DNA of 64,000 nucleotides from Acinetobacter lanii (GCF_011578285.1 NZ_CP049916.1:620001-684000); one strand, 5' to 3'. Positions 1 to 9,057 are shown, numbered from the stretch's first letter. Notes: a model not told the origin generated them from the sequence alone. Numbers and translations: made by a program.

Positions 1-495
1 TTGACCTGCTGGAATGGCAGGGGATTCATACATAAAACTGTCATCGACTCGGTTATCACCGCCCATGACACCTTGGATATCGGCATTGTTTTCTACAGCA
101 TTGTTATATGAGTCCACCAAAACACCGAGCTGTTTGAGCGGTGAATCTTGCTTACCAAATTTAAGCGTGCCTAGTTTTTGATCTTTTATACCGAAGAATT
201 GGTTACGTGGGGTCAGTACGCGTGGACTTCTTTCTTTATGGATGGTGATTAACCATTCACTTTGGTACACCGCACTGAAGCGATCATTGAATTTTTCTTC
301 GCCTTTAATCCCGATGAGGGAGTTATTTGAATTGAGTCGAAATTTATCTTCATCCCGCTGGGTCGCATTATGTTGCGGTAAATAGTCTAAAGACAGGTCA
401 ATCTTGCCATAAAATTTCGGTTGGGCAGAAGCAGTATGAGTCAATAACGCACTGCAACACGTGACCATGCATAGTGCGATTAATTTTTTACTCAT
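1..495 (-). CDS. Outer-membrane porin, 3' part outside window
   Basis: The reading frame starts with ATG at 493-495 and runs off the left edge, so only the first 165 codons are visible. The N-terminus is a Sec signal peptide (MSKKLIALCMV..., cleavage expected after HTASA). The mature part begins with QPKFYGKIDLSLDY, the first beta strand of general Gram-negative porins. It aligns closely with the next gene at 701-1810: both share PRNQ, GIK, LGTLK(F/Y)GK, PLKQLGV(L/I)VDSYN and AVENNAD(I/M)QG(V/M)MGG. The two are therefore tandem paralogues from a local duplication that has since diverged. The expected role is a trimeric diffusion channel in the outer membrane. The substrate is unknown. Confidence 0.88.
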   Translation of the reverse strand, partial: MSKKLIALCMVTCCSALLTHTASAQPKFYGKIDLSLDYLPQHNATQRDEDKFRLNSNNSLIGIKGEEKFNDRFSAVYQSEWLITIHKERSPRVLTPRNQFFGIKDQKLGTLKFGKQDSPLKQLGVLVDSYNNAVENNADIQGVMGGDNRVDDSFMYESPAIPAGQ

Positions 496-642
496 CTTGT
501 TGTAGCCCTCAAACATTGAGCACTACCTTAACAGTTGAACATGAAGCTAACCTTAAGAAATCTCATAAAACAGAAAGATGTTCTCGTTTTAGTCGTGTTT
601 GTCTGTTTTTAAGCCGATATGTGGTTTTTATTTTATAAGGGT

Positions 643-673
643 TAAAAAAAAAGCCCCATGGTGAATGAGGCTG
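643..673 (-). terminator. Probable intrinsic terminator of the downstream porin copy
   Basis: Read on the minus strand, AGCCTCA and TGGGGCT form a 7-bp stem with one G-U pair. It is followed by a run of eight or more T, about 30 bases past the stop of the 701-1810 porin. It separates the two porin genes. Confidence 0.6.
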
Positions 674-700
674 TGCTTAAAAAGCGGATTCAAGTGGGAT

Positions 701-1810
701 CTAGAATTTCCACTCGACGGCTTGACCAATCAGCAGTTGATTATCTTCTTTCGCACCTTGCTCTAAAGTTAAATAACCTGCATAGCCATATGCTCTTAAA
801 TTTTTACTGAAGGCATAATCTGCGCCCCCCATCACTTGCCAAATGTCACGATCTTCTTGTCCATTTTTCATATTGGTATTGGTCTGGGTGTACTGCGCTT
901 TCAACGTCCATTTTTTGGCTTGAGGCAGTTGATATTCTACACCCACCAACCAGCTATTGGCTTGGTCAATATTGACGGCGTTGGCAGAGTTCCCTTTCTC
1001 TTGATTGACCTCAGCATTTTGGTATAAGCCACGCAGACTTAAACCATTGTCTAAATCCACTTTAGCAATGGCACGAATGGTGTTGGCAGCGGCAAAAGCA
1101 CCTGAGGTACTGGTTTCTGTATCGATGGCAGTGATATAGCCTTTACGTAAGAAATTGGTCGGTATTGCATAGTCATAAGCTAAGCCTGCAGTGACAACAG
1201 GGGCTTTATAGATGATAGAACCTGAAAAAGTTCGACCAATATCCTTGCCAGCAACTTTCGCACCGCCCTTCGATTTTTCAATATGATCGCTCGGCCCAAT
1301 CGGTAACATCAGTGTGGCATTGATTTTGGCATCAGCGACTTTAAAAGCAGGGGACTCATAGGTCAGGGTATTATCAATCCGGTTTTCACCGCCCATAATG
1401 CCTTGCATATCGGCATTGTTCTCAACCGCATGGTTATATGAGTCGACAATAACCCCTAACTGTTTTAAAGGGGTATCGTTCTTGCCGTATTTTAATGTAC
1501 CCAGTTGTTTGTCTTGAATACCAATTAATTGGTTACGTGGTGTAAAGGTTTCATTGCCATTTCTTTTTAAAATAAAGGTCCATTCGGATTGGTACATTAC
1601 ACTGAAACGTTGATTGAGTTTTTCTTCACCTTTAATCCCGAACAGCGTGTTATTCGAATTGAATTGGACATGATGATCATCTTTGTTTAGATGGTTGTCG
1701 CGAGGCATATAATCAACGGATAAATCGATTTTGCCATAAGGCTGTGGCATTGCAAAAGCTGGACTTGCTAAAAGTGCTGAAATCAAAGAGAGAGTGATTT
1801 TAGATTTCAC
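701..1810 (-). CDS. Outer-membrane porin (general Gram-negative porin family)
   Basis: A 369-residue protein with a signal peptide (MKSKITLSLISALLASPAFA) and a mature N-terminus MPQPYGKIDLSVDY. Alternating amphipathic strands run through the whole length, and the C-terminus is VEWKF, the terminal aromatic residue recognised by the Bam machinery. Length and termini fit a 16-strand trimeric porin. The gene lies beside a paralogue (1-495) in the same orientation, separated by about 200 bp holding a terminator, so the two are probably transcribed separately. Substrate specificity cannot be read from the sequence. The family assignment is firm. Confidence 0.9.
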   Translation of the reverse strand: MKSKITLSLISALLASPAFAMPQPYGKIDLSVDYMPRDNHLNKDDHHVQFNSNNTLFGIKGEEKLNQRFSVMYQSEWTFILKRNGNETFTPRNQLIGIQDKQLGTLKYGKNDTPLKQLGVIVDSYNHAVENNADMQGIMGGENRIDNTLTYESPAFKVADAKINATLMLPIGPSDHIEKSKGGAKVAGKDIGRTFSGSIIYKAPVVTAGLAYDYAIPTNFLRKGYITAIDTETSTSGAFAAANTIRAIAKVDLDNGLSLRGLYQNAEVNQEKGNSANAVNIDQANSWLVGVEYQLPQAKKWTLKAQYTQTNTNMKNGQEDRDIWQVMGGADYAFSKNLRAYGYAGYLTLEQGAKEDNQLLIGQAVEWKF

Positions 1811-2122
1811 CGATAAAACTCATATAGGTATTGAAAATAGGCGCGCAGGATTTCATATTATGTATATATTACAAAGTGATTAATTTTAATTTTATTATCC
1901 AAATTTGAGATTAAGCTGTTTTATTAAACAAATTTTATAAGGCATAAAAGAAAATAAAACACAAGCTTTTCACGTAATATCAATCAGATAAAATAATATC
2001 GATGAAGATGAGTTATTTATATGGTGTTGGATATTTAAACAATAGATTTGAAGATTATTCGTTTAAAAAGAAAGCAGTACATATTATAAATGCGTGCGTT
2101 ATTTATTCAATCATTTCATAGA
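1811..2122. other. AT-rich intergenic region upstream of porin
   Basis: About 310 bp without a convincing gene. It is very AT-rich and contains the upstream (promoter) region of the minus-strand porin and the 3' flank of the TPM-domain gene. No defined operator, repeat or RNA gene was recognised. Confidence 0.5.
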
Positions 2123-3028
2123 TCACCATGAGCCTGAAGCACCGCCACCGCCAGAACTGCCGCCTGAATCACGTTTAGTGGAGGAAGATGTCGAGTGAGG
2201 ATTCAATGTTGAACTTGAAGATGATTTTTGCTCTCTGTGGTCTTTTGCTTCGCTATATGGCTCAAACGGACGCTCACGGTTTTTTTTGATTCTTATATAT
2301 TGCTGACCATCCGTACCCATCACGATCTCAGGAAGTGGCGTTTTGGCTTTGTTTCTGTTTTTAAAATATAAGAACAGCAGTAAAAGGGGAGTCGCAAGGA
2401 TTAAGCCACTGATACCATAAAGGATCAGAACCAAAATCACTGTGCCCAATGAAAGTTCTACATCTGTATTCGATTGCAGTTCATTTTGTGTGTGTGATAA
2501 ATCGTTGTCTTTATTTACACTTGAAACGCTACTGTATACCGAATCTGTCGCAGTCTGAATTCCATCGTAATATTGATTCTGTTTAAAATAGGGGGCAAGA
2601 TCGTATCGAATAATACGTCCTGCCTCTATATCGGTGAAATCACCCTCCAAACCATAACCGACTTCAAAGCGCATCTTCCGGTCATCTTTAGCGATGATGA
2701 GTAATAAACCATTATCGAGCTTTTCATTGCCAATTTTGATGGTGTTGAATACGTCTAAGGCATACTGCTCAATGGATTCTCCTTGAGTAGAGGGAATCAT
2801 CAAAATTTTAAAATCGACATTCGCATCTTGGTAAAGTTGCTCATTTTGCAGTTTTAGTTTTTCAATTTCATTGGCGCTTAGGGTTTGTGTAGAATCCACA
2901 ATATTTTCTTTTTTTAATTTTTCTAGTAGCGCTGAATCGAATTCGGCATAAATGCTCGATGATATAAGGCAACTCATGAGGATTAAGCAATTGAATAAGA
3001 AAAAACGTAAAGGAAAATGATTCGACAT
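2123..3028 (-). CDS. TPM-domain membrane protein (YgcG-like)
   Basis: A 301-residue protein. It has an N-terminal signal peptide (residues 1-28), then a TPM domain at about 30-160 (DSTQTLSANEIEKLK, followed by the conserved run around LDNGLLLIIAKDDRKMRFEVGYGLEG). A transmembrane segment lies near 192-222. A cytoplasmic Ser-rich tail ends in a Gly/Ser stretch (GGSSGGGGASGSW), which is typical of YgcG-type proteins. TPM proteins face the periplasm and are linked to membrane or photosystem quality control; the activity of the bacterial forms is poorly defined. The next gene upstream is ygfZ in the same direction, with a terminator hairpin between them, so it is probably expressed separately. Confidence 0.8.
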   Translation of the reverse strand: MSNHFPLRFFLFNCLILMSCLISSSIYAEFDSALLEKLKKENIVDSTQTLSANEIEKLKLQNEQLYQDANVDFKILMIPSTQGESIEQYALDVFNTIKIGNEKLDNGLLLIIAKDDRKMRFEVGYGLEGDFTDIEAGRIIRYDLAPYFKQNQYYDGIQTATDSVYSSVSSVNKDNDLSHTQNELQSNTDVELSLGTVILVLILYGISGLILATPLLLLFLYFKNRNKAKTPLPEIVMGTDGQQYIRIKKNRERPFEPYSEAKDHREQKSSSSSTLNPHSTSSSTKRDSGGSSGGGGASGSW

Positions 3029-3077
3029 TTTTATCGTCTATTTTTAGTATGTATTAATTTTAGACAGCAAAAAAATA

Positions 3078-3107
3078 AAAGCCAAACAACTTTTGTTATT
3101 TGGCTTT
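3078..3107 (-). terminator. Intrinsic terminator of ygfZ
   Basis: A near-perfect 13-bp inverted repeat (AAAGCCAAACAAC / GTTATTTGGCTTT on the plus strand, one mismatch-type pair). On the minus strand it is followed by a T-rich run. It is located 25 bp past the ygfZ stop. Confidence 0.75.
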
Positions 3108-3132
3108 CAATATTTTTAAAAAAATTTATGGC

Positions 3133-3855
3133 TTATACAGGACGTGCCACATCACCATTTAAGGCTTCAGGCAACGCCAAAACAGTCACATCTAAACTCT
3201 CTAAAGCTTCAGGACGTGCCACCACCAATGCCACATAACCATTTGCAGTAGCAGCACTGTTCACAACTTGCACATGGTCATGCAATTGAGCGGTTTGCTC
3301 AGGCGCAGTGCCTGTACCTGAAATGGCATGCAACCACGCTTTTGGTTTGGCTTTAAACCATAAACGTGCAATCACTTCCTGACCCAAGTAACAACCTTTG
3401 TCATAGTGAACGCCTTCACGTTGATGTAAACGGAGTTCTTGTGGTTGAAACACATGCTCAGTTGCTTGGGTGATAAATGCCTGACCCTGCTCAATCGCTT
3501 GAACTTGCCATGCAGCCACATCGGTTGTTTCTGCTGTGAAAGTCGTTAGATCGTCTTGAAGGGTCGGGAACACTTGACCTGCTTCTTCAAGTTTCATTTT
3601 TGAGAATGCACCAAACTTTTTAATGTGTTTGGCAAATTCTTCGGCTTGGTCTTGTGTGGTCACAATCACAAAGCTTTCAGGGTTCAGTTTAGTCAGCCAT
3701 AAACCAAAGTGAATACGACCTTTTAAATCACAAATCGCGGTGTAGCGTGTGACATTTTCTTCAAGGCGTTCAACATGTAAGGTCACTTGACCTTGTAAGA
3801 ATTTTTGCGCATCCACACCATTTAAAGTGAATGAGGAAAAAGCGAGATTGCTCAT
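3133..3855 (-). CDS. ygfZ: Folate-binding tRNA-modifying protein YgfZ
   Basis: A 240-residue protein of the GcvT-like YgfZ family, which uses tetrahydrofolate and supports assembly or repair of certain Fe-S enzymes, including the tRNA methylthiotransferase MiaB. The diagnostic signature K-G-C-Y-x-G-Q-E is present (KGCYLGQEVIAR), with its cysteine at residue 155. The N-terminal region (NGVDAQKFLQGQVTLHV...RYTAICDLKGRI) also matches the family. The protein is shorter than E. coli YgfZ (about 326 residues), as is common in this genus. It lies divergent from acnD, an Fe-S enzyme; this is a suggestive neighbour but no proof of a functional link. Confidence 0.9.
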   Translation of the reverse strand: MSNLAFSSFTLNGVDAQKFLQGQVTLHVERLEENVTRYTAICDLKGRIHFGLWLTKLNPESFVIVTTQDQAEEFAKHIKKFGAFSKMKLEEAGQVFPTLQDDLTTFTAETTDVAAWQVQAIEQGQAFITQATEHVFQPQELRLHQREGVHYDKGCYLGQEVIARLWFKAKPKAWLHAISGTGTAPEQTAQLHDHVQVVNSAATANGYVALVVARPEALESLDVTVLALPEALNGDVARPV

Positions 3856-4115
3856 TTATTACTCTCGTGAATAGCATCTAATACTAAAGAATTACCCTAA
3901 TTTTCCACTATTTTGAAGAAAAAAGCACATTTAGAGCTTTAATTCTAAAGTTTATGTAACTAATTATGTCTAAAACCCAGTTTTTTATATCTAAGTTAAT
4001 GAAATATATAAGATTTGGGAAATGGACTTTTGACAGCGTACAATGCCTGAAATTTGATTGAAAACAATCATGCAAAAATTACAGTGAAGAAAAAAGTCAA
4101 TAAGGCAGGTATGCA

Positions 4116-6734
4116 ATGAACAATAACTACCGTAAACCGCTGCAAGGCACTCAGCTCGAATATTTTGACGTGCGTCAAGCCGTAGAAGATATTCAGCCAG
4201 GCGCATATGCGACTTTACCCTATACCTCAAAAGTGCTTGCAGAACAGTTGGTGCGCCGTTGTGATCCTGCAATTCTAGAGCAATCGTTGAAAGAATTGAT
4301 CTTCTCTAAACAAGATCACGATTTTCCATGGTATCCCGCACGTGTGGTGTGTCATGACATTTTGGGTCAAACGGCACTGGTCGATTTGGCAGGCTTACGT
4401 GATGCGATTGCAGAGCAAGGCGGTGATCCATCCAAAGTGAATCCTGTTGTGCCAACCCAACTGATTGTCGATCATTCATTGGCAGTGGAATACGGCGGTT
4501 TCGATCCAGATGCTTTTGAGAAAAACCGTGCCATTGAAGACCGTCGTAACGAAGACCGTTTCCATTTTATTGAATGGACCAAAACAGCCTTTGAAAATGT
4601 CGATGTGATTCCGGCGGGCAACGGCATCATGCACCAAATCAATTTGGAAAAAATGTCACCGGTGATTCAAAACCGTGGTGGTATTGCTTATCCAGATACC
4701 TGTGTCGGCACAGATTCACATACCCCACACACTGATGCTTTAGGCGTGATTTCCATTGGTGTGGGTGGTTTAGAGGCTGAAAACGTGATGCTCGGTCGTG
4801 CGTCTTGGATGCGTCTGCCGGATATTATTGGGGTCGAGTTTGTCGGTCAGCGCCAGCCGGGCATTACCGCAACCGATATTGTACTAGCACTGACTGAGTT
4901 CTTACGTAAAGAACGTGTGGTTGGTGCATACCTAGAATTCTTCGGTGAAGGTGCAGACAGCATGTCGGTGGGGGATCGTGCCACGATTTCCAACATGACC
5001 CCTGAATACGGTGCAACGGCTGCAATGTTCTATATCGACCAGAACACCATCGATTACTTAACGTTGACGGGTCGTGAAGCTGAACAGGTGAAACTGGTTG
5101 AAGCCTATGCCAAAGAAATTGGGCTTTGGGCATCTGAGATGAAACAAGCCAAGTATCCTCGAGTGCTTCGTTTTGATTTATCGACTGTGACCCGTAACAT
5201 TGCAGGACCATCGAATCCGCATGCGCGTGTATCCACAGCAGACTTAAAAGCAAAAGGTATCGCAGGTAACTTAAACGCGGCGCGTGCGCAAGAAGCGGAA
5301 GGTTTAATGCCAGATGGTGCAATCATTATCGCTGCGATTACGTCATGTACCAATACTTCAAACCCGCGTAACACTGTTGCCGCAGGTTTGCTTGCACGTA
5401 AAGCCAATGAACTCGGTCTGGTGCGCAAACCTTGGGTGAAATCTTCATTTGCACCGGGGTCTAAAGCGGCTGCGCTGTATTTGGAAGAAGCCGGTGTACT
5501 GAAAGATTTAGAAAAGCTTGGTTTCGGTATCGTGGCGTATGCATGTACCACCTGTAACGGTATGTCGGGTGCGCTTGATCCAAAAATTCAACAAGAAATC
5601 ATTGACCGTGATTTGTATGCGACTGCGGTACTATCAGGTAACCGTAACTTCGATGGTCGTATCCATCCTTATGCAAAACAAGCATTCTTGGCATCTCCGC
5701 CATTAGTGGTGGCTTATGCAATTGCAGGGACAATTCGTTTTGACATCGAAACCGATTCGCTTGGCAATGACAAAGATGGTAATCCGATTTACCTCAAAGA
5801 CATTTGGCCATCGGATGAAGAAATTGATGCACTGGTGAAACAAGCGGTGAAGCCTGAGCAGTTTAAGAAAGTCTATATCCCAATGTTTGATTTGGGTGTG
5901 AATGTCAAAGCTTCGAGTCCTTTATACGACTGGCGTCCGCAAAGTACCTATATTCGCCGTCCACCGTATTGGGAAGGGGCACTTGCTGCACCTCGTACCT
6001 TAGCAAATATGCGTCCGCTTGCAATTTTGGGTGACAATATCACCACCGATCATTTGTCACCATCCAATGCGATTGTGTTGGACAGTGCTTCGGGTGAATA
6101 TTTGAAGAAAATGGGCTTGCCTGAAGAAGACTTTAACTCTTATGCAACGCACCGTGGCGATCACTTAACCACACAACGTGCGACTTTCGCCAACCCGAAA
6201 CTGTTTAACGAAATGGTGGTGCGTTCCGACGGTACGATTAAGCAGGGTTCGAAAGCGCGTGTTGAGCCTGAGGGCGAAGTGATGCGTATGTGGGAAGCGA
6301 TTGAAACTTACATGAACCGTAAACAGCCTTTAATCATTATTGCAGGTAAGGATTATGGTCAGGGTTCGAGTCGTGACTGGGCAGCGAAAGGGGTGCGTCT
6401 TGCTGGTGTTGAAGCGATTGTAGCGGAAGGTTTTGAGCGTATTCACCGTACCAACTTGGTCGGTATGGGCGTATTACCGCTTGAGTTTAAATCAGGGACT
6501 GATCGTAAAACCTTAGGCTTAGATGGTACTGAGCTGTATAGCGTGATTGGTAATATTGCGCCACGTTCTGATTTGACTTTGGTGGTTGAGCGTGCAACTG
6601 CGGATGGTAAAAATGAAATTGTGAAAGTGCCTGTGACTTGTCGTTTAGATACCGAAGAAGAGGTGCATGTGTATGAAGCGGGTGGAGTATTACAACGCTT
6701 TGCGCAGGATTTCTTGGAAGGGAATGTGGCTTAA
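4116..6734 (+). CDS. acnD: 2-methylcitrate dehydratase, Fe-S type (AcnD)
   Basis: An 872-residue aconitase-superfamily enzyme. Its N-terminus and length match AcnD of the 2-methylcitrate cycle rather than AcnA (about 890-920 residues). In that cycle AcnD, with PrpF, converts 2-methylcitrate to 2-methyl-aconitate during propionate catabolism. The three [4Fe-4S] ligands are C411 (SCTNTSNP) and C477/C480 (CTTCNGMSG). The swivel-domain active-site serine motif is GQGSSRDWAAKG, and GDNITTDHLSP is also present. The usual partners prpB, prpC and prpF are not adjacent. The gene stands alone between divergent ygfZ and a convergent ATPase/Toprim cassette. An SD-like AAGGCAGG precedes the ATG. Confidence 0.88.
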   Translation: MNNNYRKPLQGTQLEYFDVRQAVEDIQPGAYATLPYTSKVLAEQLVRRCDPAILEQSLKELIFSKQDHDFPWYPARVVCHDILGQTALVDLAGLRDAIAEQGGDPSKVNPVVPTQLIVDHSLAVEYGGFDPDAFEKNRAIEDRRNEDRFHFIEWTKTAFENVDVIPAGNGIMHQINLEKMSPVIQNRGGIAYPDTCVGTDSHTPHTDALGVISIGVGGLEAENVMLGRASWMRLPDIIGVEFVGQRQPGITATDIVLALTEFLRKERVVGAYLEFFGEGADSMSVGDRATISNMTPEYGATAAMFYIDQNTIDYLTLTGREAEQVKLVEAYAKEIGLWASEMKQAKYPRVLRFDLSTVTRNIAGPSNPHARVSTADLKAKGIAGNLNAARAQEAEGLMPDGAIIIAAITSCTNTSNPRNTVAAGLLARKANELGLVRKPWVKSSFAPGSKAAALYLEEAGVLKDLEKLGFGIVAYACTTCNGMSGALDPKIQQEIIDRDLYATAVLSGNRNFDGRIHPYAKQAFLASPPLVVAYAIAGTIRFDIETDSLGNDKDGNPIYLKDIWPSDEEIDALVKQAVKPEQFKKVYIPMFDLGVNVKASSPLYDWRPQSTYIRRPPYWEGALAAPRTLANMRPLAILGDNITTDHLSPSNAIVLDSASGEYLKKMGLPEEDFNSYATHRGDHLTTQRATFANPKLFNEMVVRSDGTIKQGSKARVEPEGEVMRMWEAIETYMNRKQPLIIIAGKDYGQGSSRDWAAKGVRLAGVEAIVAEGFERIHRTNLVGMGVLPLEFKSGTDRKTLGLDGTELYSVIGNIAPRSDLTLVVERATADGKNEIVKVPVTCRLDTEEEVHVYEAGGVLQRFAQDFLEGNVA

Positions 6735-6748
6735 TTTAATTTCAAAAA

Positions 6749-6773
6749 AACCTGCAACTTTCTGTTGCAGGTT
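6749..6773. terminator. Convergent terminator between acnD and the Toprim-like gene
   Basis: A perfect 10-bp stem (AACCTGCAAC / GTTGCAGGTT) with a 5-base loop. On the minus strand it is followed by a seven-T run, so it fits best as the terminator of the minus-strand cassette. The same hairpin lies 15 bp past the acnD stop and may serve both directions. Confidence 0.75.
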
Positions 6774-6777
6774 CCTA

Positions 6778-7542
6778 TTATATTGATAGATATTTTCTTA
6801 AAAAATCGTCACGATGATAATGATGAATTAATAAAGGAATACCACTCAAAAGATAAAAATCATCCTTAAAAGAAAGTTGTTTATCAAGAATTAATTTTTG
6901 AGTAATTGAATCCTTATTTTCAGGGTAGTGGGAAATTGAATTGACTATATGATTTGATTTTAAAATAGTTTCTTTGAAGACATTTTTAATAGTTTCACTA
7001 CAGTCAATATTGATTTGTTTAGGTTCGCATTGCGCAACATGGCTTTTATAATTCTCTAGCTCAACTATTGGTAAGGGCGAACGTGATTCAAGGATGGATT
7101 GTCCGCATTTAATAATTTTATAACAGTGCCTAAAGACTTCAACCATAGGGTAATTTATAAATAATTTGCCTAAGTGAAATTCATCTGAAAAAACTTCGCA
7201 CATTTTCTTGATTTTATTTTCATCATAATTGCCAACATGAGGATCATAGTCAAAGATCAGATAAATCTCAGAAATATCATCTTTTTTTATCTCATTGAAT
7301 GGAAAATTCTTATTCTCTTGTCTTTTTTGAAAGTGATCTAAAAGGTGAAATATATGAAAGTCTTCTTCTGTTGATAGAAATTCTTCGACCTTTTTAAATA
7401 AACCATAAAGACAGGTGCCGTATACTAAAGATGGACCCGAAGGTAAAATATCTTCATTGTTATTTGTAAGTAATCTAATTTGATTATTTACAGAAGACTC
7501 ATGTTTACCTTCGACAATATATAAAATAATACCTTTACTCAT
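6778..7542 (-). CDS. Toprim-like/RloB-like partner of the adjacent ATPase
   Basis: A 254-residue protein not closely recognised. It opens with ILYIVEGKHESS, resembling the glutamate-bearing first strand of Toprim or RloB-type domains. Around residue 93 it has EIYLIFDYDPH, a strand ending in a D-x-D acidic pair as in Toprim motif 2, followed by GKLFINYPMVEVFRH, a conserved-looking stretch. These suggest a metal-dependent nuclease-like fold; activity is inference. It overlaps the upstream ATPase gene by 4 bp (ATGA type), so the two are translationally coupled. Such ATPase plus Toprim/RloB pairs occur in anti-phage systems (for example PARIS, AbiL, OLD-related). The exact type is not assigned here. 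It is clearly more AT-rich than acnD. Confidence 0.6.
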   Translation of the reverse strand: MSKGIILYIVEGKHESSVNNQIRLLTNNNEDILPSGPSLVYGTCLYGLFKKVEEFLSTEEDFHIFHLLDHFQKRQENKNFPFNEIKKDDISEIYLIFDYDPHVGNYDENKIKKMCEVFSDEFHLGKLFINYPMVEVFRHCYKIIKCGQSILESRSPLPIVELENYKSHVAQCEPKQINIDCSETIKNVFKETILKSNHIVNSISHYPENKDSITQKLILDKQLSFKDDFYLLSGIPLLIHHYHRDDFLRKYLSI

Positions 7543-8657
7543 TCAAAACTTCCTGAACGATACATTTTTTCAATGTTATGAGCTAAGCGAATATCTTTTT
7601 TTGTACTATTATGAAGAGATGTAATATCTTTTCCAGTTATCTTAAATCCACAGTCTGGTCTGATTAGATCATTATCTAAAAGAGTTGTATTATGGGTGGT
7701 TAATACTACTTGAGAATCAATGTTTTTAAGTCGTTCTACAATTTGACGTGAAAGTTTGAAATGATAAGATGAATCAAACTCATCAATAAGCAAGAATGAA
7801 ATTTTACCTTCCTTAATCTCTTGCCACCAAAAGTAGAATAAGGCAAGGCTTTTAGTACCAGTAGACCCAATAGAAGAGATTGGAATAACTTTATTTTTAA
7901 ATTTAAAACCGATCGTAGGCTCACTATCACTTAAAGTTTCAGCTAGTTGACATTCGATTTCACAATCGTTCAGGAATTTTTCAAAATCTTTAAGATTTCC
8001 TTTTTTTAAAATATCCCTAAAAATATGATCTGCTCCATTTCTATAGCCAGCATACGTTTTAGAATCAAAAAGTGTTCTAAAGAGTAACATGCTATTTACA
8101 AAATTCATGAACTGAATAAATACTTTATTTTGGGGATTTCTTTTATCTAGATTACTATTATTGAAAATGTATTTTAAGGCTGATATTTTATTATCCTTGT
8201 CTAAATGTTTATTTAAACTTTCTGTACCTTTCAATGAGCAAGAAAAAGGTGAGCCTATTTTATAGTATATAACCTCAAGATCATCGATTTTTAATTTTTC
8301 TGAAATTAATTCAGCATCGCTATTTTTTTTATAAGCATAAGAAACTTTAGTTTTTTCAAATAGAAAATGATATTCAAATGAGGCATATTCTAATTCTGAA
8401 TTTTCATTCAGAAAATTATTTGCTGGAATTGAATTACTATAATTATCAGTAATATGTCTAATTATATCGAATATAGCCCATGCTAGGTTTGTTTTCCCAG
8501 TACCATTTTTTCCATATATCAAGGCAGTTTTTACATGATTGTTTTTTATGCAATCTTGGTTGAATTCATAATTAGCAGCTTTCCAATCGAGTGTAATCTG
8601 ATCTTCAAATCTCTTGAAATTTTGGACTGAAAATTTAGTAAGCATTTTGCCAACCAT
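7539..8657 (-). CDS. AAA/ABC-type ATPase of a two-gene putative defence cassette
   Basis: A 372-residue ATPase of the RecF/SMC-like AAA_15/AAA_21 type. It begins MLTKFSVQNFKRF, the usual N-terminal strand. Walker A is YGKNGTGKTN near residue 50. A signature-like SIGSTGTKSLALFYFWW lies near 265, Walker B is FLLIDEFDSSYH near 290, and the H-loop is VVLTTHNTT near 320. No long coiled coil is inserted, so it is an OLD/COG1106-like single ATPase. The start could be the ATG at 8657 or the one four codons later at 8645; neither has a strong SD. It is coupled to the Toprim-like gene by a 4-bp overlap. The AT-rich composition and lone position between housekeeping genes suggest horizontal acquisition. 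Confidence 0.75.
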   Translation of the reverse strand: MVGKMLTKFSVQNFKRFEDQITLDWKAANYEFNQDCIKNNHVKTALIYGKNGTGKTNLAWAIFDIIRHITDNYSNSIPANNFLNENSELEYASFEYHFLFEKTKVSYAYKKNSDAELISEKLKIDDLEVIYYKIGSPFSCSLKGTESLNKHLDKDNKISALKYIFNNSNLDKRNPQNKVFIQFMNFVNSMLLFRTLFDSKTYAGYRNGADHIFRDILKKGNLKDFEKFLNDCEIECQLAETLSDSEPTIGFKFKNKVIPISSIGSTGTKSLALFYFWWQEIKEGKISFLLIDEFDSSYHFKLSRQIVERLKNIDSQVVLTTHNTTLLDNDLIRPDCGFKITGKDITSLHNSTKKDIRLAHNIEKMYRSGSFE

Positions 8658-8693
8658 TAATTAAGATAATTGAGTTAGCAATGTATCATTTCT

Positions 8694-8716
8694 TTGCCGT
8701 AAAAAAAATACGGCAA
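8694..8716. promoter_or_regulatory. Inverted repeat upstream of the ATPase/Toprim cassette
   Basis: TTGCCGTA and TACGGCAA form a perfect 8-bp inverted repeat around a seven-A spacer, 37 bp upstream of the ATPase start. It could be an operator for autoregulation or a hairpin in the leader. The sequence does not decide. Confidence 0.4.
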
Positions 8717-8844
8717 TAATTAAATGTTAATTAGTTGGGAATCTTCGCCCAACGGCCATCATTTTGTAACATTTTGGTCAATTACAAGCGATTTGGCTAA
8801 GTTATACTCGATGTACCATTTCTAAAACAATACGGAGAACGACA

Positions 8845-8988
8845 ATGGTTCAAGCTGGCTCTACACCCGGAACAGGCTTCTATTTTTGCGTTCAGTGCGG
8901 TCACCGCGCTTACTTAGAAATTGGTACAGACCGTTTACCACCGTGTACCAAGTGCCAAGGCAATCAGTTTAACAACAAGAACGCCTAA
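8845..8988 (+). CDS. Small zinc-ribbon protein
   Basis: A 47-residue protein beginning MVQAGSTPGTGFYFCVQCGHR. It contains two CxxC pairs (C15/C18 and C34/C37) separated by 15 residues, a rubredoxin-like or zinc-ribbon arrangement. GGAG lies 7 bases before the ATG, a good ribosome site. A terminator follows 40 bp later, so it forms a single-gene unit. Function is unknown; metal binding is inferred from the cysteines. Confidence 0.75.
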   Translation: MVQAGSTPGTGFYFCVQCGHRAYLEIGTDRLPPCTKCQGNQFNNKNA

Positions 8989-9030
8989 GCCAACACACAT
9001 AAAACAGCGATCCCTGTTTTAATCATAAAA

Positions 9031-9057
9031 AGCCCTATTACTCCATAGGGCTTTTTT
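9031..9057 (+). terminator. Intrinsic terminator of the zinc-ribbon gene
   Basis: The stem AGCCCTAT / ATAGGGCT is perfect over 8 bp, with a 6-base loop, and is followed by TTTTT. A second small inverted repeat (AAAACAG / CTGTTTT) lies just upstream at 9001-9020. Confidence 0.85.

Noticed and set aside
4116..6734. Aconitate hydratase AcnA
   Set aside because: N-terminal sequence and length match AcnD, although a dual role is possible.
6778..8657. Naming the pair PARIS, AbiL or RloAB
   Set aside because: Motifs are compatible with several types; no profile search could be run.
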